Under the pieces are notes generated by a model, which worked only from the letters and a program-made list of their open reading frames with translations, searched no databases and was not told the DNA's origin. From Bacteroidota bacterium (GTDB lineage: Bacteria > Bacteroidota > Bacteroidia > Cytophagales > Cyclobacteriaceae): a DNA stretch of 64,000 nt. Location: assembly GCA_018267215.1 (NCBI GenBank), contig JAFDYX010000002.1:1-64000 (forward strand). The letters are read 5' to 3'. The translations under genes and the position numbers were made by a program. Shown here piece after piece: positions 36,886 through 45,818 of this stretch (position 1 is its first letter; each line of letters opens with the position of its first letter).

Positions 36886-38138
36886 TGACTATGAAAATCG
36901 GAATCATAGGAGGCGGAATTATTGGATTGAGTTCTGCTTACTACTTAACACAATCGGGGCATGAGGTAACCATCATTGACCCAAGCGATTTAAGCGATGG
37001 TTGCTCGCACGGCAATGCCGGCATGATTGTGCCCAGTCACTTTATCCCGCTGGCAGCACCGGGCATGGTAACAAAAGGAATCCGCTGGATGTTCAACTCC
37101 TCCAGTCCGTTTTTTGTAAGGCCACGAATGAGTTTGGATCTGATCAGATGGGGATTGCTCTTTCTTAAAAAAGCAAATGCCAAACACGTAGCCGAATCGG
37201 CTCCTGCCCTGAAGGAACTGAGCCTGCTCAGTAAATTTTATTATCAGCAGTTGGCAAGCGAACTGCCTTATGATTTTGGCTATCGCGAAAAAGGACTGAT
37301 GATGCTTTATCAGACGAAGGAAGCAGAACACGAAGAAACAGGCACCGTGAAGATGGCGAATGACATTGGCATCGAAGCGAAAGTCCTGTCGCACGAAGAA
37401 GTGCAGCAACTAGAACCACACGTAAAAGTAAATTGCCGTGGAGGGATATATTTTCCGGGCGATGCACACCTCACTCCCCAGCAGCTCTTCAGCGGTTTGA
37501 AAGATTATTTAAAAAGCCGGGGCGTAACTTTTCTAACAGGCACAAGTGCAACCGGGTTTCACATCAGCGAAGGAAAAATTTTATCTGTTCAAACAGATGC
37601 AGGAGTTTTTTCTTACGATCAGATAGTGTTGGCAGCCGGCTCGTGGAGCGGCTTGGTGGCAGAAAAATTAAAATTGAATTTGCCCATGCAAGCCGGCAAG
37701 GGCTACAGTTTCACGCTTGAAAATATTGATAAGAACGTACAGATACCTTCTATTTTTTTAGAAGCACGCGTGGCGGTAACACCCATGGGCAACTCGCTGC
37801 GCTTCGGTGGCACGATGGAGATCACAGGCATTGATCACGCTGTAAACAGGAAGAGAGTAAAAGGAATCGTAGATTCCATTCCTACCTATTATCCTGACAT
37901 GAAAGTAGAAATGCCATCCGTTGAAAAAGTATGGCACGGACTGCGCCCATGTTCGCCTGACGGACTGCCGTACATAGGCCGAAGCGAAAACTTAAAAAAC
38001 TTAGTGATAGCTACCGGACACTCGATGATGGGCCTCAGCCTCGCTCCTGCCACCGGAAAATTGGTTTCCGAAATAATTGATGAGCGGAATACAAGTATGC
38101 CGCTCGCTGCATTTGCCCCGCAACGGTATCAGCGGTAG
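36885..38138 (+). CDS. FAD-dependent D-amino-acid dehydrogenase, probable D-hydroxyproline dehydrogenase
   Basis: The DadA-like 417-residue protein has the FAD-binding GIIGGGIIGLSSAYYL at its N-terminus and the C-terminal motifs WHGLRPCSPDGLPYIG and TGHSMMGLSLAPATG. In this cluster it would oxidise cis-4-hydroxy-D-proline to pyrroline-4-hydroxy-2-carboxylate. The ATG at 36885 overlaps the YoeB stop by one base. Its 3' end overlaps the convergent nuclease gene by 10 bases. Confidence 0.92.
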   Translation: MTMKIGIIGGGIIGLSSAYYLTQSGHEVTIIDPSDLSDGCSHGNAGMIVPSHFIPLAAPGMVTKGIRWMFNSSSPFFVRPRMSLDLIRWGLLFLKKANAKHVAESAPALKELSLLSKFYYQQLASELPYDFGYREKGLMMLYQTKEAEHEETGTVKMANDIGIEAKVLSHEEVQQLEPHVKVNCRGGIYFPGDAHLTPQQLFSGLKDYLKSRGVTFLTGTSATGFHISEGKILSVQTDAGVFSYDQIVLAAGSWSGLVAEKLKLNLPMQAGKGYSFTLENIDKNVQIPSIFLEARVAVTPMGNSLRFGGTMEITGIDHAVNRKRVKGIVDSIPTYYPDMKVEMPSVEKVWHGLRPCSPDGLPYIGRSENLKNLVIATGHSMMGLSLAPATGKLVSEIIDERNTSMPLAAFAPQRYQR

Positions 38139-40966
38139 CAAATTTCTCGGTACAGGCAATACTCACAGGTTTTGGTATTAGTTGTTTGTGTGAATTTTTT
38201 TGTCGGATCAAAAATTTCATTTAGCAGGTTTTTCAGGTTCTCCGTTATTTCTGCCAGCAGTGGCGTAACATCGGTGAGTGCTTGCCCGGATGCCACTAAT
38301 CCGAACTGAAAGTCTTCATCAAACAGGTTATTGCGATTTAGTAAGCCGGGCATTATTTTTTGATGTGTGTTCGGATGGTTTTCGCGATATAGCAGCGCAT
38401 ACAATAATATCTGAAAGGCAGCCTTATTGCGATCTTTACTTTCACTTGAAAAAAGAGAAGCTATGTCTTTAAAAGACAACTTATCTTTTCCAGTCTTGTA
38501 ATCTATAATCCGCACCACATCGTCTTTCCTATCAATGCGGTCAATGGTTCCGCCCAGCACAGCTTCGCCCGGGCGATGATCTATGGCTACCCGGCAAGTC
38601 CATTTATTTTGTTCGAGTCCTACAATGGTAAACGGAGCCTGCTTTTTATCCCACGTAAGAATTTGAAGCGCCAACCTATGTACCACTTCGTGCACCACCA
38701 CCCGCTGGCCTTCATAAATAACTTCTTCCGCTGCGCTGAGGTGGTATTCCTCCCTAAACGCTTCATCTATCAACCGGCTTATCCGTTCATTCAATTTTTC
38801 AAAATCGGTGGCCTCGATTATTTTAGAAGTTTGGCCGTCCATCCGTTGGCGATAAAATTGTTCCAACACACGATGGAGCAAGTGCCCCAACAGGCGCGGA
38901 TCAATTTCTTCCTGCACGGCTCCCATTTCGCGAATGTGGGCTACATACTGGAAATAAAATTTTAACGAACATTCCAGATAAGTGTTCAGCGCAGAGGGTG
39001 AAAATCCTTTCGACCGTTGGCTTCCTGTATTTATTTTTTCCAGTGCTTGGATTACACTTTCATTTTTTTCGATTACAATCGGTTCGTTTTCTTGTGACTG
39101 TACCGGATTGTGCAACACTTGTTGCTCGATAGTCCATCTGCCTTCGTACATCATCTGCTGCACATAACGGCTCAACTCACCCTGCCCCAGCACGTTGGGT
39201 TCTGTATTATAAAATAGAAAGATGTGATGAGCCCGTTGCAGCATCCTGTAGAAAAGGTAGGCATAGATGGCGCCCGTATGCTCGTCTGTCGGCAATCCGT
39301 ATGCCTTGCGGATGTTGTATGGAACGTATGATGCATTTCTGCTTAGCGAAGGAAACACGCCTTCATTGAGCGACAGGATAAACACATTTTTAAAATCAAG
39401 ATTACGGCTCTCCAGCGTGCCCATAATGGGCAAACCTTTGAGGGGCTCGCCTGCAAACGGAATTTTTTCTGTGCGGGCATAGTGGCGGAACAATCGCAAA
39501 AAAGATTTCAAGCGGTTGGCTGGCGAAGAATCTTGTGGCTGAACCTCTGTCCATACGGCATCTAACCGATTGAGCAACCGTTCGCCCTTTAATAAAAATT
39601 CTTTGTCCAATTCATCAAGCGAAGATTGTTCTTTCAGTTTATAAAAAACCTCCAGCAAGTAGGTTGTAATTTTCTGCTCTGTTCTAAAAATGATAGGATG
39701 CAGCACTCCTTCGGTTGTTAAAAAATATATTGGCACTGAAACCCAGTTGTTTTGTCTGATGACATTTAATTTTTTTTGTGCCAGTGCCGTATCCACGGTC
39801 ATCAGGTAAGGGTGGAGCAGCACATTCTGAACGGCACGGAAATTAAAATGATGTTCACCTGCATGGATCTGCAACTCAACCAAAACTTCAATCAGGTTAT
39901 AAACAGGCGAACTGCCCCAGGGAAAACCTATTGATATATTAAGTTTGTCAACAATGGGCGAAAGGCTGTGCATTACAGGAAGCAGCATTTTCTCATCCGG
40001 CAGAATAACGACCGTATCTTCGGGGCTCATCCCATTTTTTAAGTGCTTGGCCAGTTCATTTGCTAATAATTTTACCTGACCTATGGGCTGGGCTGCTCCG
40101 AGCAATTCAATTTTTTTAGAAGCCCGGAGGTGATCGGGTACATTCGATGAAAATGTTTTTCCGAGAATGGGGTGTTGGCGATATGCATTCAGAAACTTAC
40201 CGGCTTCTTGTCTTTCATCATTTACATAGTATTGATCGTCATCCCATCTGACAACCGTGTTGGTTTCTTCGAGGCAAGCAGCAATAATTTTTTCTTCTGC
40301 CTTGGTCAGCGCATTGAATCCGGCAAACCATAATTTCCTTCCGGTGTCTAATTTAGTCTTATCGCGTTCCAATGTATCGGCCACCAAGCGATGCACCTTT
40401 CCTTCATAAGCCAGCCCCTCTGCCTCCAGCCTTTCGTTAAATAATTGGTACAGCGGGTACAGCTTGGTCCACACATTTATAAACTTATTTTTGTTGTGCG
40501 ACTGTCGTTCTTCAAATCCTTGCCAGAATTTTTTTAGAAACTCTTTTTGTTCTTCCGACAGGTAATCAAGGCCGGTGTCCAGTTCTTTCAGATGGCGCAA
40601 GTCGGCAAATAGTAAACGGGCATCTATCAGATAGCGGTCGGCTTCATCAAAATCGCGCAGCAGCATTTCTCCCCACATAAAAAACTGATCGAATGTTTCG
40701 GCTTCAGTTTTTATCAACTCTTGATAGCAGCGGTGCAGCCGATGTACCAGTTCAAGTTTATCGGGAATTTTCAAGGAAGAGAATCCGGCTATAAAATCTT
40801 CCAGCGTAATAAGTTGAGGAGAGAAGACAGGCTTTTTGATGATATCTGCCAGAGATTCTTTAAAATACAGCACAGCCCTTCTATTGGGAAAAATAACGGT
40901 AACCCGCGAAAGGTCGGGTTCATCGCGATAAATCTCTTCGGCTAACTCTTGCAGAAATGTTTTCAT
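38129..40966 (-). CDS. AddB-like PD-(D/E)XK nuclease
   Basis: The 945-residue protein resembles AddB/RexB helicase-nuclease subunits that process double-strand breaks for recombination. It has an N-terminal degenerate helicase region, the segment GTLESRNLDFKNVFILSLNE mid-protein, and a C-terminal RecB-type nuclease core with TIDRIDR and IIDYKTGKD. An iron-sulfur cluster is suggested by a Cys in TYLECSLKFYF plus C934, C937 and C943 in CEYCLYREIC. No AddA helicase gene is next to it in the window. Confidence 0.9.
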   Translation of the reverse strand: MKTFLQELAEEIYRDEPDLSRVTVIFPNRRAVLYFKESLADIIKKPVFSPQLITLEDFIAGFSSLKIPDKLELVHRLHRCYQELIKTEAETFDQFFMWGEMLLRDFDEADRYLIDARLLFADLRHLKELDTGLDYLSEEQKEFLKKFWQGFEERQSHNKNKFINVWTKLYPLYQLFNERLEAEGLAYEGKVHRLVADTLERDKTKLDTGRKLWFAGFNALTKAEEKIIAACLEETNTVVRWDDDQYYVNDERQEAGKFLNAYRQHPILGKTFSSNVPDHLRASKKIELLGAAQPIGQVKLLANELAKHLKNGMSPEDTVVILPDEKMLLPVMHSLSPIVDKLNISIGFPWGSSPVYNLIEVLVELQIHAGEHHFNFRAVQNVLLHPYLMTVDTALAQKKLNVIRQNNWVSVPIYFLTTEGVLHPIIFRTEQKITTYLLEVFYKLKEQSSLDELDKEFLLKGERLLNRLDAVWTEVQPQDSSPANRLKSFLRLFRHYARTEKIPFAGEPLKGLPIMGTLESRNLDFKNVFILSLNEGVFPSLSRNASYVPYNIRKAYGLPTDEHTGAIYAYLFYRMLQRAHHIFLFYNTEPNVLGQGELSRYVQQMMYEGRWTIEQQVLHNPVQSQENEPIVIEKNESVIQALEKINTGSQRSKGFSPSALNTYLECSLKFYFQYVAHIREMGAVQEEIDPRLLGHLLHRVLEQFYRQRMDGQTSKIIEATDFEKLNERISRLIDEAFREEYHLSAAEEVIYEGQRVVVHEVVHRLALQILTWDKKQAPFTIVGLEQNKWTCRVAIDHRPGEAVLGGTIDRIDRKDDVVRIIDYKTGKDKLSFKDIASLFSSESKDRNKAAFQILLYALLYRENHPNTHQKIMPGLLNRNNLFDEDFQFGLVASGQALTDVTPLLAEITENLKNLLNEIFDPTKKFTQTTNTKTCEYCLYREICYR

Positions 40967-41076
40967 CTTGCTTAACCAACACGGCCCAGCAAGGTCTGCA
41001 TTTTTACAATGCTTTGAAATTTTTTTCTTTATTTATCTGAACACAGCACGAATGAAACCCAGGAGGAAATTTATTT

Positions 41077-42039
41077 TCACTCAGCCAGCACCGGGCGCGC
41101 TTCGATGGACTTGGCGGATGCTTCCAGAATTTCGAAAGCACTTTCGGCCATTCGGTTTTCTGTATCGAGCGTAGGGTTTACCTCTACAATTTCGTAGGCG
41201 CAAACTTTAGCGTCCTTGCAAAGTTCGGCATTGAGTAATTTAGCTTCTTCCACCGTCAGCCCGTTGGGCACGGGCGTGCCGGTGCCGGTAGAAAAGCGGC
41301 TGTCAATGCTGTCCACATCAAATGAAATGTAAATCAAATCGCAATGATCCAGCATAGCCAACGCACGGTGGGCAGCTTCTACGGGGCCTTTCTTTTTTAC
41401 CTCTTCTACTTCAATGAAGTTAATGTTGTATTTGTTGATAAAATAGTTTTCGGCTTTTTCCAGATCGCGCACGGCTATGTAAACCAAATCTTCCGGGTTG
41501 ATTTTGGGGCCGGGTATCCCTACGTTTTTAATTTGCTCCCAGTAGTCGAGCGTAGCGCCACGCGGGTCATTCACTTTGCTTTCCAGATTGTCTGCTCCAA
41601 AAGCCATGGCCAGCGGCATGCCGTGCATGTTGCCGGAGGGTGTGGTGAAGGGCGTGTGCAGGTCTGCGTGCGCATCAATCCAGATAACGCCCAAACGTTT
41701 TTTAGGGTATGCCTTTTTTATTCCCGCTATGGTGCCATAAGCTGTTGAATGATCGCCTGCCATAATCAGCGGAAAGTAATCATCGAAGAGTTGCTCATAT
41801 ACTTCCAGGCAAACGCGCTCTTCCATAACCAGCACCCCATCTATAAATTTGGCATAAGCATGTTCGGCTCCGTCAAACAATAATTCGTTTACGTTTTCAA
41901 CTTCTACCGAGTCATATTTTTTAAACAAATCAGACTTTAAATCGAGGCTGGCAATCTTCATGGCTTCCACGCCCAAGCTGGCTCCGCGCGTGCCGGCACC
42001 GATTTCGGATTTTACTTCAATGATTTTGATCTCTTTCAC
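41077..42039 (-). CDS. rocF: Arginase
   Basis: The 320-residue protein has the binuclear manganese site residues of the ureohydrolase family: H97 (AGDHSTAYG), D122, H124 and D126 (IDAHADLHTP), and D241 and D243 (SFDVDSIDS), followed by the arginase-like GTGTPVPNGLT. It would split arginine into ornithine and urea. The start is GTG at 42039. It is divergent from arginine decarboxylase, with 245 bases between the starts. Confidence 0.9.
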   Translation of the reverse strand: MKEIKIIEVKSEIGAGTRGASLGVEAMKIASLDLKSDLFKKYDSVEVENVNELLFDGAEHAYAKFIDGVLVMEERVCLEVYEQLFDDYFPLIMAGDHSTAYGTIAGIKKAYPKKRLGVIWIDAHADLHTPFTTPSGNMHGMPLAMAFGADNLESKVNDPRGATLDYWEQIKNVGIPGPKINPEDLVYIAVRDLEKAENYFINKYNINFIEVEEVKKKGPVEAAHRALAMLDHCDLIYISFDVDSIDSRFSTGTGTPVPNGLTVEEAKLLNAELCKDAKVCAYEIVEVNPTLDTENRMAESAFEILEASAKSIEARPVLAE

Positions 42040-42284
42040 AAGCTGATGGATTTAAAATAGTATGACTAATTGAAAAAATGTACGTACCGCCTTCTTAACT
42101 TAGAAGTCGGGCAGCGCATGTGCCACTGAAAAAAAATGGAATGAACAGTGAAATGCCATAACAGATAATCCGTTGCAAAGATGGCAATTTTATCGGAATA
42201 TTGCTGCCTATTTTTTCTGATGGGCGGCAGAGCCGTTCTCAAAAAGAATAGATTTATATTAGAATGTAAAACAATTAAGTCCAG

Positions 42285-43733
42285 ATGAAAAGTTATCGTG
42301 AGCTGATAGAGCAGACCTTTGAATTTCCGCAGCGCGAATTTAAGGTGCGCGATCATGAGCTATTATTCAATGATGTGCCGCTGATGGATATCATCAAACA
42401 ATATGGCACTCCGTTGCGCTTCACTTACTTGCCGCGCATCAGCGAAAATATACGCTTTGCCCAATCCGCCTTTACCAACGCTATGGAGCGATTTAAGTAC
42501 AATGGTAACTACACCTACTGCTATTGCACGAAATCTTCACACTATGATTTTATTTTGGAAGAAGCCCTGAAAAACGATATCCATATTGAAACTTCTTCAG
42601 CCTTTGATATACCCATTGTGCGCACGCTTTTCGAGCGGGGCAAAATTTCCAAAAACACGTACATCTTATGCAATGGTTTTAAAATGCCCAAGTACAAAGA
42701 GTACATCACCGAACTGATTAACGAAGGCTTCACCTGCGTGCCCATTTTGGATAACCTGAATGAAATTGACCACTACGAAGCCAATGCCATCAAGCCCTAC
42801 CAGGTGGGCATCCGCGTGGCGGCCGATGAAGAACCCAAGTTTGAGTTCTACACATCGCGGCTCGGCATCCGCTATGGCGACATCAACACTTTGTACAAAG
42901 AAAAAATACAAACCAGCACCAAAGCATCGCTGAAAATACTTCACTTCTTCATCAACACAGGCATTAAAGACACAGCCTACTACTGGAGCGAACTGAGCCG
43001 CTTTATTTTTAAATACTGCGAACTGAAAAAGATATGCCCTACGCTCGATTCGGTTGACATCGGTGGCGGCTTTCCGGTAAAACAATCGCTTACCTTTCAC
43101 TACGATTACAAGTACATGATCGAGCAGGTAGTAGAAAACATCAAATGGATTTGTGAAAAAAATAACGTGCCTGTTCCCAATATTTTTACTGAGTTTGGAA
43201 GTTTTACCGTGGCCGAAAGCGGAGGTATTTTGTATTCTGTGGTAGATCAGAAATTGCAAAACGACAAAGAGCTTTGGTACATGATTGATGGCTCTTTCAT
43301 TACGCACCTGCCCGATGTGTGGGGGCTGAACCAAAAATATATTTTGCTCTCTGTTAACAAATGGGATGACCCCTACCACAAAGTAAACGTTGGCGGACTG
43401 ACGTGCGATAGCCACGATTATTACAACAGCGAAGCCCATACGGGTGAAGTTTTTCTTCCGATGATCAATGACGAAGAAAAGTTATATATCGGTTTCTTTC
43501 ACACCGGTGCTTACCAGGAATCGCTGGGCGGCTATGGCGGCATCCAGCACTGCCTGATACCCGCCCCCAAACACGTACTCATTGACCGGAATGATGATGG
43601 CGAAATTTCTACAGAGTTATTTGCCCCCGAGCAAACCGCTGACGGCATGATGAAAATTTTGGGTTACTATGAAGAGAAGCCGATCGGCAAAGGGCACCGG
43701 AAACACAAGAAACCGATCGGCAGCGTAAAATGA
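42285..43733 (+). CDS. speA: Arginine decarboxylase, fold-type III PLP enzyme
   Basis: The 482-residue enzyme has the PLP-binding Lys83 in CYCTKSSHY, the phosphate-binding DIGGGFP, EFGSFTV and the active-site Cys region TCDSHDYY. It is a Bacteroidota-type alanine-racemase-fold decarboxylase, which probably makes agmatine for polyamine synthesis. The neighbouring arginase uses the same substrate. It is single-copy here with no visible leader element in the upstream 245-base gap. Confidence 0.85.
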   Translation: MKSYRELIEQTFEFPQREFKVRDHELLFNDVPLMDIIKQYGTPLRFTYLPRISENIRFAQSAFTNAMERFKYNGNYTYCYCTKSSHYDFILEEALKNDIHIETSSAFDIPIVRTLFERGKISKNTYILCNGFKMPKYKEYITELINEGFTCVPILDNLNEIDHYEANAIKPYQVGIRVAADEEPKFEFYTSRLGIRYGDINTLYKEKIQTSTKASLKILHFFINTGIKDTAYYWSELSRFIFKYCELKKICPTLDSVDIGGGFPVKQSLTFHYDYKYMIEQVVENIKWICEKNNVPVPNIFTEFGSFTVAESGGILYSVVDQKLQNDKELWYMIDGSFITHLPDVWGLNQKYILLSVNKWDDPYHKVNVGGLTCDSHDYYNSEAHTGEVFLPMINDEEKLYIGFFHTGAYQESLGGYGGIQHCLIPAPKHVLIDRNDDGEISTELFAPEQTADGMMKILGYYEEKPIGKGHRKHKKPIGSVK

Positions 43734-43821
43734 TAATCAAATGTTACGTACACTGAATGGCATTCAAAAAAATGCACACAATATTTTTTTCTCTCTCTTT
43801 AGCCATCAGGTTTATTAGTAT

Positions 43822-44979
43822 ATGGTTGAATCCGTTATTTTTCACATCAATAAAAAAATAGTGAGCAGACTAAATCGAATTGTCTTGTTGGTTGTATTGA
43901 CTTGGGTTATTGCCAACCCGGGCACGGCACAATCCAGCACATCCATTTCTAAACTGCATTTCATTGGCGAATATGTTGTTGATTTCAATCACCCTTTTAA
44001 AGATGCCCCAATTGGCGGGCTATCGGGTATTGATTACGATAAGAGCACAGACACTTATTATCTGATATGCGATGCAGGCGAAGCACACTATTATAAAGCG
44101 AAAATTTATTTTACACTCAAAGGTATAGATAGTATCCGGTTTACAGACGTATCTTATTTTCTGAACAGCAACGGCAAGCGGCTTCAGGCAGCGAAGAAGT
44201 CGGGTAGCGAAGTAGATCCGGAATCTATCCGCTTCAATCCTTTAACACAAACTGTTTTTTGGAGCAGCGAGGGAGAGCGCTCCGTGAAAGAGCAGGCTTT
44301 TATTGACCCCGCTATTTATCAATCAAAAAATAATGGTGAGATGATTGGCACACTCCCCATTCCCGAAAACTTGAAAATGAGCAAAGAAGAAAAAGGGCCG
44401 AGAAGGAACGGAACCTTTGAGGGAATGACGTTTGCCGACAATTATAAAACCTTGTATGTGTCATTGGAAGAACCGCTGTACCAAGACGGGCCGCGTGCCT
44501 CGCTGACGCCCACCAACAGTTGGGTCAGGTTTTACCAGTACCGCATGGCCGACATGAAAAACGTAGCGCAGTATGCCTACAAACTCGACCCAATAGCGTT
44601 GCCACCTATTCCTGCAGCTTCTTTTAGCGTAAATGGTATATCAGAAATACTCTCTACCGGAAACAAAACTATGTTGGTGATGGAGCGCTCCTACTCTACC
44701 GGCCATTTAGGTTGCGTAATAAAAGTATTTCATGCCAACCTTGCCGGTGCAACGGATATAAAAAACGTTTTATCTCTTTCGGCTAATCCACCAGCTAAAG
44801 AAATTGAAAAGAAATTGTTGTTGAATTTTAACGACCTGAATATTTACATTGATAATGTTGAAGGCCTTACATTCGGTCCCGATTTCCCGAATGGGCACAA
44901 GAGCCTGATTTTTGTTGCTGACAACAACTTCAATCCGCTGGAAAAAACTCAATTTTTACTGTTTGAGGTTATTCCTTAA
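43822..44979 (+). CDS. Secreted esterase-like-activity-of-phytase family protein
   Basis: The 385-residue exported protein (hydrophobic segment about 17-37, ending GTAQ) matches the PF13449 beta-propeller family by FIGEYVVDFNHPFKDAPIGG, GGLSGIDYDKSTDTYYLICD, and a C-terminal NVEGLTFGPDFPNGHKSLIF. The function is unknown; family members are found in periplasmic or secreted proteins. A GTG at 43861 would give a shorter signal region and is an alternative start. Confidence 0.8.
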   Translation: MVESVIFHINKKIVSRLNRIVLLVVLTWVIANPGTAQSSTSISKLHFIGEYVVDFNHPFKDAPIGGLSGIDYDKSTDTYYLICDAGEAHYYKAKIYFTLKGIDSIRFTDVSYFLNSNGKRLQAAKKSGSEVDPESIRFNPLTQTVFWSSEGERSVKEQAFIDPAIYQSKNNGEMIGTLPIPENLKMSKEEKGPRRNGTFEGMTFADNYKTLYVSLEEPLYQDGPRASLTPTNSWVRFYQYRMADMKNVAQYAYKLDPIALPPIPAASFSVNGISEILSTGNKTMLVMERSYSTGHLGCVIKVFHANLAGATDIKNVLSLSANPPAKEIEKKLLLNFNDLNIYIDNVEGLTFGPDFPNGHKSLIFVADNNFNPLEKTQFLLFEVIP

Positions 44980-44990
44980 TCAAAGGTTTG

Positions 44991-45602
44991 CTATTTTTTA
45001 AAACCGGTATTCAAAATTTTATCCCACAACACTGAGCTCACGCCAAAACCTTTGTTGGGTTCGGTATAATGATGCCGCATGTGGTGCTGTCTTAATTTTT
45101 TTAAAAATGGATTTTGAATATTGACATGATGGAAAGCGTAATGCGCCATATCATAAGCCAAGTACCCCAAAAGAAAGGCTGCAAAAAAAGAAGGGAGCCA
45201 AAGAGCCGGCAAAATACTTTTGAATAAAAAATAAAAGCCTGTTGCCAGCGGGATGCTCACCGAGGGGGGCAACACCAGCCGCAGTCTGTCGTTGGGGAAA
45301 TCGTGGTGCACACCATGAAAAATAAAATGAAGCCGTCTGCCCCAGGCCGACTGGGGAACGAAATGAAATACAAACCGGTGCATAACATATTCAGTTGCCG
45401 TCCACACAAGTAAGCCACAGCTAAAACTTGTAATAAATACAGGTATGTTGAGTTCCTGAAACGATTTTATCAGAAAAAAAATGATGACAGGAACATAAAT
45501 AATCAGCGGCACGCTGTAATGAACTTTCGAAAGCGCCTCCATCCACCCTTGCTTAAACATACGGGTAGATTCCTGCGAATCGGATACAAACAATTTATTC
45601 AT
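44991..45602 (-). CDS. Fatty acid hydroxylase (sterol desaturase family)
   Basis: The membrane protein (about 203 residues, start ATG at 45602) contains the histidine boxes of di-iron hydroxylases: HRFVFH, HGVHHDFPND, HYAFHH and HHMRHH. It has four or so membrane helices. It resembles fatty-acid 2-hydroxylases that would modify membrane or sphingolipid acyl chains. It is convergent with the phytase-like gene, with 11 bases between stops. Confidence 0.88.
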   Translation of the reverse strand: MNKLFVSDSQESTRMFKQGWMEALSKVHYSVPLIIYVPVIIFFLIKSFQELNIPVFITSFSCGLLVWTATEYVMHRFVFHFVPQSAWGRRLHFIFHGVHHDFPNDRLRLVLPPSVSIPLATGFYFLFKSILPALWLPSFFAAFLLGYLAYDMAHYAFHHVNIQNPFLKKLRQHHMRHHYTEPNKGFGVSSVLWDKILNTGFKK

Positions 45603-45683
45603 GCACAAATGTAAGCTGAATCTGCGTTGTACGCCATTTTTATTTTTCTGGTTTTGTTGCACCCCAACTCAATGAGGTTACCC

Positions 45684-45710
45684 TGCCATGACTAAAGTCA
45701 TTGATGGGCA
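45684..45710. repeat. REP-like imperfect palindrome with ATGACT-AA-AGTCAT core
   Basis: ATGACT at 45688-45693 and AGTCAT at 45696-45701 form a perfect inverted repeat with a two-base loop. TGCC (45684-45687) and GGCA (45707-45710) add a distal paired arm across a small bulge. This shape resembles repetitive extragenic palindromes with a GACTNAAGTC-type core. No second copy was noticed in this window. Confidence 0.35.
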
Positions 45711-45780
45711 ACATTTTTTTAAAAATCTCACACAATTAAAAATTCATTTTCCGGTTCATAACCTGATTGGATGATCTCCT

Positions 45781-45788
45781 TAACTTTG
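45781..45788 (+). promoter_or_regulatory. -7 element (TAACTTTG) upstream of the VCBS protein gene
   Basis: TAACTTTG fits the Bacteroidota -7 consensus and lies 30 bases before ATG 45819. It is downstream of the first possible start (TTG, 45771), which argues for the ATG at 45819. No matching -33 TTTG is clear. Confidence 0.45.
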
Positions 45789-45818
45789 TGTATGTCGTTA
45801 GTGGTACCTTATCAAAAA

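Noticed and set aside
42666-43439. 257-residue minus-strand ORF inside arginine decarboxylase
   Set aside because: It is fully antisense to a clear enzyme gene and has no recognisable domain.
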